Shown here piece by piece: positions 5,984 to 11,167 of a stretch of 11,167 nucleotides of DNA (position 1 is its first letter; each line of letters opens with the position of its first letter). Origin of the DNA: an uncultured Synergistia bacterium (GTDB taxonomy: Bacteria > Eremiobacterota > SpSt-956 > JAKJGF01); NCBI GenBank assembly GCA_937888925.1, contig CALARM010001190.1, forward strand, positions 1 through 11,167, written 5' to 3'. The translations under genes and the position numbers were made by a program. The notes under the pieces are model-generated. The model saw only the letters and a program-made list of their open reading frames with translations, was not told the DNA's origin and did no database searches.

Positions 5984-7555
5984 ATGAAAATAGATAATAT
6001 AAATCAGAGGCTTCAGGTAAATACAGGGAAAAAAAATAAAGACGTGCCAGAAGAAAAAGACACTTTCAGCAAAGGCATAAAAGATGATTTAAATATTTAC
6101 AGTCCGCCACAGACAAAATCTCTCAATATAATCTATACAAATGATATACATGGAGCAATACTTCCGGCAAAATTCGATAAGAAGCTCGGCACTCATACAG
6201 GAGGAATGGCCTGCATGGGAACAGTCATAAAAGAACTTAAATCGGAAACAGAAGGGGAAAACCTTCTTCTCGACGGAGGAGACTGGGCGCTTGGTTCCTG
6301 CGAATCCAAAATAACCAGAGGAAAAACTATGATAGATGTAATGAATCACCTCGGTTATGACGGTGCAGAAATAGGAAATCATGAATTTGACTGGGGCCAG
6401 GAGCCTCTCGGAGAAATGATTTCCAGAGCTGATTTTCCCGTAGTGGGGGCAAATATAATAAAAGATGACGGTTCTATCATAGGAGGAGCAAAACCGTATT
6501 TCATAAAAGAAGTAAACGGGATTAAAATAGGCGTACTCGGCCTTATAAGTCCTGAAACACCGGAGACTGTAGACCCGAAGAACATTAAAGGAATAACGTT
6601 TAAAAATCCGAAAGAAACTGCAAAAGAATATCTCCCTGAAATGAAAAAAGATGGAGCGGAACTAATAATCGTCCTTTCCCATGAAGGTATAGAAGCTGAA
6701 GAAGAGCTGGCAAAAGATGTACAGGGCATAGATGTAATTGTTGGAGGCCACAGTCATACATCTATTGAACAGGGGAAACAGGTAAACAATACTATTATAG
6801 TACAGGCAGGTTCAAACGGTGTAAAGGTAGGAAATCTCCATCTGGATATAGATCGTGTAAGCAAAAAAGTCCTGTCTTTTCAGAACTCTCTCATTACTGT
6901 AAATAACAGCCAGGTAAAACCTGATAAAGATATAGAAGCAATCATAAACCCTGTCATAGAAGAAACAAAAAGAACTATGTCTTCAGAAGTAGGAAAAACA
7001 GAGGTAGAACTCAGCCATAACAGGGAAAATATTATAGAATCTGTTATGGGAAATGTGCTTACGGACTCTATGAGGGCATCTACAGGCAGTGATATTGCAG
7101 TGGAAAATTCCGGAGGCATAAGAAGCCAAATAGGAAAAGGTGATATAACCCTTAAGGATCTCTATAATGTACTTCCTTTCGATACATACCTTGTTACGAT
7201 AGATATGAAGGGAAAAGATATAAAAGAACTGCTGGAAATAAGTGCAGGAACTAAAGATAACCTTCATGTTTCAGGTCTTACTATGGATATAGACCTTTCG
7301 AAACCTCAGAGCAGCAGAGTTTTCGGCATAAATATAGACGGGAAACCACTGGAAATGGAAAAGAATTACCGCGTTACTACAGAAGATTTTCTTGCCATAG
7401 GAGCCACGGAATATACGCCTGCTTTTTCTAAAGGGAAAAATCTGGTCTATGGAGAAATGGCAGTAGATGCGCTGAAATCATATGTACAGAAACACTCTCC
7501 CATGACATCTGAACTGGCTAAAATAGAAGGAAGAATTAATTTTATTAATAAATAA
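5984..7555 (+). CDS. 5'-nucleotidase / UshA-CpdB-type metallophosphoesterase lacking a Sec signal
   Basis: This 523-residue protein has the two domains of the UshA/CpdB/YfkN family, which hydrolyses nucleotides, 2',3'-cyclic nucleotides or UDP-sugars with two metal ions. Metallophosphatase motifs appear in order: YTNDIHG (Asp54, His56), LLDGGD (Asp100), GNHEFD (131-136), LSHEG (His233) and GGHSHT (His256, His258). The C-terminal 5'-nucleotidase domain (about 330-523) has NSGGIR, the LPFDTYL loop and FLAIGATEYTPAF, where the family stacks the base between two Phe residues. All catalytic residues look intact. Family members are normally exported, but residues 1-46 here are polar and Lys-rich (MKIDNINQRLQVNTGKKNKD) with no hydrophobic core, so it is either cytoplasmic or leaves by a non-Sec route. 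GGAG lies 7 bases before the ATG. It is followed 11 bases later by the 797-residue orphan in a clear operon. Confidence 0.92.
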   Translation: MKIDNINQRLQVNTGKKNKDVPEEKDTFSKGIKDDLNIYSPPQTKSLNIIYTNDIHGAILPAKFDKKLGTHTGGMACMGTVIKELKSETEGENLLLDGGDWALGSCESKITRGKTMIDVMNHLGYDGAEIGNHEFDWGQEPLGEMISRADFPVVGANIIKDDGSIIGGAKPYFIKEVNGIKIGVLGLISPETPETVDPKNIKGITFKNPKETAKEYLPEMKKDGAELIIVLSHEGIEAEEELAKDVQGIDVIVGGHSHTSIEQGKQVNNTIIVQAGSNGVKVGNLHLDIDRVSKKVLSFQNSLITVNNSQVKPDKDIEAIINPVIEETKRTMSSEVGKTEVELSHNRENIIESVMGNVLTDSMRASTGSDIAVENSGGIRSQIGKGDITLKDLYNVLPFDTYLVTIDMKGKDIKELLEISAGTKDNLHVSGLTMDIDLSKPQSSRVFGINIDGKPLEMEKNYRVTTEDFLAIGATEYTPAFSKGKNLVYGEMAVDALKSYVQKHSPMTSELAKIEGRINFINK

Positions 7556-7566
7556 AGGGCAATATT

Positions 7567-9960
7567 ATGAAAATAGGAGAAAATTTCGTTTCCCGGATAT
7601 ACAGAAAAAATAAAACTGTTAATAGTACTTCTTTAAACTCAATAAAAGATGAGGTAACTTTATCTTCATCTACTCCTGAGCCGGAATATATATCTTTCAA
7701 AAAATCATATAGAGAAAGAGGTTATAAGTCTGATACGGGAAATCTACCGGGTTTTCCCATATTACAGGAAGAGAAAAAACTTCCGGGAAAAGAAGAAATA
7801 GAAAAACTCTGCAATGATATAAAAAATACAGAGAAAAAAGAAGAAATTTTAAACATTGCTGAAAAACTCGCAGAAGCAAATAAAGACTCTTATGATCCTG
7901 TATTACTTGAAAAATCACAGAAATTTCTCTCCTATCTTCGGCCTTTATTCGATTCTCATATACCGGCAGATAAAATTTTTTCTAAAAAAGACTCTTCTTT
8001 TCTGGAACATGGCAAGGGAGACCCTGTATCATTCTTTACAGAAAGGTTCCCTGTCCTTTCTGACTGTTTCAATAAGCTCTTCCCTGAAGAGATGAAATAC
8101 AGAGAATTTATCCACGGTGCCCGTGAACTTACAACAGGAAATCAGGTAAGAGATGCCATGAGAACTCTTGACAGGGAAATTAAAACGGAAAAGCTTCCGG
8201 AAGTGCCGGGAATAAGGATAAAAGCAGTGCTACGTATGGTAATGACCCTTTTCTACGCCGGTACAATTCCTGCAATAGAGATAGATAAAGGTAATAAAGA
8301 AATAAAAAAGACTTTTAAAGAGGGAGGCTTCGATCTGTCAGGTATTTCTTCCAAATTCATCGACAGCAAAAAAGAAATATCAAATATAATTTTAGAAAAT
8401 ACTATGAAGAAATTAAATTTTACTCCTCAGGAAATATCTCTTGCCCTTAAACTTACGGAAGAAATTCCTCTTACCGGAAATAATAGTACAATTTTTGATG
8501 CCCTTTTAAAAGAAAAAAGCTATATGGATTATAAAGGAAGAGATGAAGAAATATCCGGGGAAGTAGAAAAGAGAGCAAAAGAACTTGGTATAACTCCTTC
8601 ATTATTAATCAAGACAGGTTATATATTTCATGGAGCCTTTAAAAGGTTAGAGCCCTATGAACTGAGAGATATGAAGTTTTCAGAAGGCACATGGCAGCCT
8701 TCTCTGGACTTTGAACATGTGGGGATGAAAAAATTCAATTCCCTGAAAAATACCCTTACGGAACCGAAAAATGAAGAAGAAAAACTCTTCAAAAGCTTTA
8801 TAGATGCATCAAATGAACTGGATAAAATTGCCGGTGCCTTTGAAGACAGGGAAATAGAAGTAAAAAAATCTCAGTTAAGACCTCTTTTCATCAATGGTAA
8901 ACTGAACGGTGACGGCATTATGCTTGTCCATGCCACAAAGGGCTTTCCGAAAGACGGCATCCTCTATCCTAACAGCCATTACGGAGATGATCATCCCATT
9001 CAGAGAAATCCCAGAGGAATTGTTGAATTTTCCTGGAACGGAGTCATAGATCAGTGGAACAATGCTCCTTCCATCGTTCTTACACCTCTTAACATGGCTC
9101 CTAAAGAAAATATATGCAATCTGTGGTATACCGCTACATCCCATATGGGGCCTTATACCATACCGGAAGGGTCTGTTATACTTGTAAGAGAAGGAACGGA
9201 AGTTTCAGAAAAAGACAGGAAAAAGCTTATGGAAAAAGGCATAGAAATAAAGACTTTTCCTGAAAATGAAACATCGGAAGACGCAGTGGAAGGAGCCATG
9301 ATAGAAAAAGGCTATTCGCCGCTCCTCATGGGAACAGACATCTGCGGAGGTATAGGAACTGAAACGACCTGGTTTGATGAAGCGTCAGGCATAGATTATT
9401 TTACTTCAGATTATAAAGATGAAATGACAAAAAAATCAGAAGAACTTGCAAAAGAAGCCGGCATATCTTCTGCAAAAGGAACTGACAGTTATCCTCTCGG
9501 ATATATTACTCTCGAGATGGAAGGATATAAAAAAGATATTGAAGCTTACGGACATATAAAAAAGAGTTATGAAAAATCCGATGAATTTAAAAAGAAAATA
9601 GATGAATTTTCAAAAAATCTGAAAGTTACGGAAAATTCTTTAAGTGACTCACAGAAAAAGGGTGATTCATGGAAAAATATCAATTCTTATGCCAGAGCAT
9701 ATCTTGACATCATGACCCTTGATTATGAACTGTGTAAAAACTGCGGAGACAGATTTTATGAAGGCCTTGAAAAAGAAATGAATGAAAGAAGTGCCGGCAT
9801 GAGTAACAGAGATGAGAAGCACAGTTTTGTCTCATATTATGTAAAATTTATAAACTGGAAATTTAATACTAATTTAAGTCCCAATGATATAAAAGGGCCG
9901 GACGATCAGAAGAAATTACTTCAGAAAGTGACGGATAGATATTTTTCTTCAAGGGAATGA
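7567..9960 (+). CDS. Large orphan protein of 797 residues, operon partner of the phosphoesterase
   Basis: I do not recognise this protein. The N-terminus (MKIGENFVSRIYRKNKTVNS, then KDEVTLSSS) is Lys/Ser-rich with no Sec signal, and resembles the neighbour's leader. Residues about 75-430 are mostly helical and charged. A compact, probably catalytic or binding domain follows at about 439-600: GDGIMLVHATKGFP (His455), RNPRGIVEFSWNGVIDQW (483-497), APSIVLTPLNMAP, LWYTATSHMGPYTIPEGSVILV and GYSPLLMGTDICGGIG. Residues about 650-690 could form a coiled coil, and the end carries LCKNCGDRFYEGLEKEM. No membrane segment is visible. AAAGGG (7554-7559) overlaps the previous stop and sits 7 bases before the ATG, so translation is likely coupled. 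A secreted or effector-like role is possible by analogy of layout only. The frame is certainly coding (intact over 2.4 kb with neighbour-like codon use). Confidence 0.9.
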   Translation: MKIGENFVSRIYRKNKTVNSTSLNSIKDEVTLSSSTPEPEYISFKKSYRERGYKSDTGNLPGFPILQEEKKLPGKEEIEKLCNDIKNTEKKEEILNIAEKLAEANKDSYDPVLLEKSQKFLSYLRPLFDSHIPADKIFSKKDSSFLEHGKGDPVSFFTERFPVLSDCFNKLFPEEMKYREFIHGARELTTGNQVRDAMRTLDREIKTEKLPEVPGIRIKAVLRMVMTLFYAGTIPAIEIDKGNKEIKKTFKEGGFDLSGISSKFIDSKKEISNIILENTMKKLNFTPQEISLALKLTEEIPLTGNNSTIFDALLKEKSYMDYKGRDEEISGEVEKRAKELGITPSLLIKTGYIFHGAFKRLEPYELRDMKFSEGTWQPSLDFEHVGMKKFNSLKNTLTEPKNEEEKLFKSFIDASNELDKIAGAFEDREIEVKKSQLRPLFINGKLNGDGIMLVHATKGFPKDGILYPNSHYGDDHPIQRNPRGIVEFSWNGVIDQWNNAPSIVLTPLNMAPKENICNLWYTATSHMGPYTIPEGSVILVREGTEVSEKDRKKLMEKGIEIKTFPENETSEDAVEGAMIEKGYSPLLMGTDICGGIGTETTWFDEASGIDYFTSDYKDEMTKKSEELAKEAGISSAKGTDSYPLGYITLEMEGYKKDIEAYGHIKKSYEKSDEFKKKIDEFSKNLKVTENSLSDSQKKGDSWKNINSYARAYLDIMTLDYELCKNCGDRFYEGLEKEMNERSAGMSNRDEKHSFVSYYVKFINWKFNTNLSPNDIKGPDDQKKLLQKVTDRYFSSRE

Positions 9961-10062
9961 ATAACAAATAAATCCGGTCATAAATGAGCTGCTCAAAGTC
10001 AGTTTTACTGTAATAGACTGAAAATAACCCTGGCAAATTTATATTAGAACGGTTATTATCCT

Positions 10063-10078
10063 CGCGTAACGCGTAACG
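10063..10078. repeat. ACGCGT-N heptamer array, locus 3 (short)
   Basis: CGCGTAACGCGTAACG is a short version of the unit found at 1946-1983 and 3381-3408, here with A as the spacer base. It lies in the 142-base gap between convergent genes (stops at 9960 and 10103). The rest of the gap holds only a 7-bp inverted repeat (AATAACC at 10023-10029, GGTTATT at 10051-10057) that may be a weak terminator on the minus strand. Confidence 0.65.
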
Positions 10079-10102
10079 ATATAGACTGTAAATATGATGA
10101 GA

Positions 10103-11167
10103 TCATTTCTTGACAACCTCTGAGATTGAACAAATCATATCGATCGCCCTGTCAATTTCATGCTCTTCAGTCATTTTACCCGTAGACAATCTTAATGTTC
10201 CCAGTGACCACTCACGAGGAATATTCATTGCTTCGAGAACATAAGAAATCTTTCCTGTATGACATGCGGCACCTGCCGAAACTGCCAGTTTATCATTCAG
10301 GTTCTGAATAAGATCTGATGAATTTATGCCTTTAAAACTCAGGCTCAATGTATTGGGAAGTCTTTTTTCTGGATGTCCGTTAAGTTTTATATTCTTTATT
10401 CTTTGCTCCAATCCCTTATGAAGTCTGTCTCTCATGTTCTTCATATGTTCGCTGTTTTTCCTGAGATCTCTTCCGGCAATTTCACAGGCTTTACCCAGGC
10501 CGACTATTTCAAGGACATTTTCCGTCCCCGCCCTTCTCCCTCCTTCATGGCCTGCACCGTGCATAAATTTTTCAGGCTTGATACCACTTTTTATATAAAG
10601 AACTCCCACTCCTTTAGGAGCATATAATTTATGTCCTGCAATAGATAAAAGATCTATACCGAGCTCTTTTACATCGACAGAGATCTTACCTGCAGACTGG
10701 GCGGCATCTGTATGAAAAACAATCCCTTTCTTTTTTGTAATGGCAGAAATTTCTTCAATCGGCTGAACTGTGCCTACTTCATTATTGGCATGCATAACAG
10801 TAACAAGAATTGTTTTATCTGTTACAGCACGTTCAAGTTCAGAAGGATTTACGAGACCGTATTTGTCAACAGGCAGATAAGTAACAGAAAAACCATGTTT
10901 TTCAAGAAATCTGCATACTTCAAGAACTGCAGGATGTTCTATTACTGTAGTAATAATATGGTTTCCTTTATGTCTGTGAGCAAAAGCAATGCCTTTTATG
11001 GCATAATTATTGGATTCAGTTCCGCCGCTCGTAAAGACAATCTCAGAAGGACTGCAGTTAAGTAAAGACGCAACCTGACATCTTGCCTGTTCCACTGCCT
11101 CCCTGGTCTTAAGTCCATAGAGATGGGAACTGGAAGGGTTGCCGAAATATTCTTCCACATATGGTTT
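10103..11167 (-). CDS. Cysteine desulfurase (NifS/IscS fold, SCLY-like active-site loop), 5' partial
   Basis: This class V PLP aminotransferase-fold enzyme takes sulfur from L-cysteine (or selenium from selenocysteine) and passes it on as a persulfide for Fe-S cluster, tRNA or selenium metabolism. The frame runs off the window; the visible part starts KPYVEEYFGNPSSSHLYG, so about 20-25 N-terminal residues are missing and the GTG at 11156-11158 is not a start. Conserved motifs are TSGGTESNN, VIEHPAVLE, HANNEVGTVQPI, HTDAAQSAGK, the PLP lysine in AGHKLYAPKG (10628-10630) and RRAGTENV. The catalytic Cys (10262-10264) lies in SAGAACHTGK. AACH followed by a long loop and LRLSTGKMT is nearer to eukaryotic selenocysteine lyase (SCLY) than to IscS, so a selenium role is possible but unproven. 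No isc/suf gene adjoins in the window. Confidence 0.93.
   Translation of the reverse strand, partial: KPYVEEYFGNPSSSHLYGLKTREAVEQARCQVASLLNCSPSEIVFTSGGTESNNYAIKGIAFAHRHKGNHIITTVIEHPAVLEVCRFLEKHGFSVTYLPVDKYGLVNPSELERAVTDKTILVTVMHANNEVGTVQPIEEISAITKKKGIVFHTDAAQSAGKISVDVKELGIDLLSIAGHKLYAPKGVGVLYIKSGIKPEKFMHGAGHEGGRRAGTENVLEIVGLGKACEIAGRDLRKNSEHMKNMRDRLHKGLEQRIKNIKLNGHPEKRLPNTLSLSFKGINSSDLIQNLNDKLAVSAGAACHTGKISYVLEAMNIPREWSLGTLRLSTGKMTEEHEIDRAIDMICSISEVVKK

Noticed and set aside
6662..6710. HEGIEAEE in the phosphoesterase as a zinc-peptidase motif
   Set aside because: It is not HExxH; the His belongs to the metallophosphoesterase metal site.
6379..6729. Antisense open frame inside the phosphoesterase gene
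   Set aside because: The sense frame carries all catalytic motifs of a known family; the antisense translation is low-complexity Ser/Pro-rich and matches nothing.
10023..10057. A 7-bp inverted repeat (AATAACC / GGTTATT) as a terminator of the desulfurase gene
   Set aside because: The stem is AT-rich, the loop is 21 bases, and only a short TTTT follows on the minus strand; too weak for a feature of its own.

Overview
The window is AT-rich (roughly one third G+C by eye) with compact bacterial gene organisation. It has Shine-Dalgarno-type starts, short polycistronic runs, a lipoprotein with a classical lipobox, and Thr/Pro spacer segments. This suggests a diderm-like bacterium, probably an uncultivated or poorly sampled lineage, because several proteins are orphans. 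No rRNA, tRNA, CRISPR array, transposase or phage gene was seen, and taxonomy cannot be fixed from this sequence.

Layout, left to right. (1) Positions 1-1941, plus strand: the 3' part of a protein whose C-terminal domain looks like an anthrax-lethal-factor-type (ATLF) zincin with a broken zinc motif; a 98-residue orphan; and, after its own promoter, a TIM-barrel protein. (2) Positions 1991-3374: a 75-residue orphan on the minus strand, divergent from a radical SAM/SPASM enzyme on the plus strand. (3) Positions 3443-4442: a cyclic-nucleotide-binding-domain protein followed closely by a small exported protein. (4) Positions 4476-5758: a convergent hairpin terminator and a minus-strand lipoprotein with a beta-sandwich segment and an SGNH-hydrolase-like C-terminal domain. 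(5) Positions 5917-9960: an extended -10 promoter drives a two-gene operon, a 5'-nucleotidase/UshA-type phosphoesterase without a Sec signal and a 797-residue orphan. (6) Positions 10103-11167: the 5'-truncated gene of a NifS/SCLY-type cysteine desulfurase on the minus strand.

Three intergenic gaps (1946-1983, 3381-3408, 10063-10078) carry G+C-rich arrays of one unit, the palindrome ACGCGT plus a single variable base. They contrast sharply with the AT-rich background. The middle copy is a perfect 28-bp palindrome. Each array lies immediately downstream of at least one stop codon, which suggests a dispersed repeat family at gene ends.

There is no single pathway. The most unusual content is the degenerate ATLF protein, the 797-residue orphan and its phosphoesterase partner, which share a Lys/Ser-rich non-Sec N-terminus, and the ACGCGT repeat family. 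A coordinated new system is not demonstrated. Every gap between genes is shorter than 300 bases; the largest (5759-5983) holds two divergent promoters.
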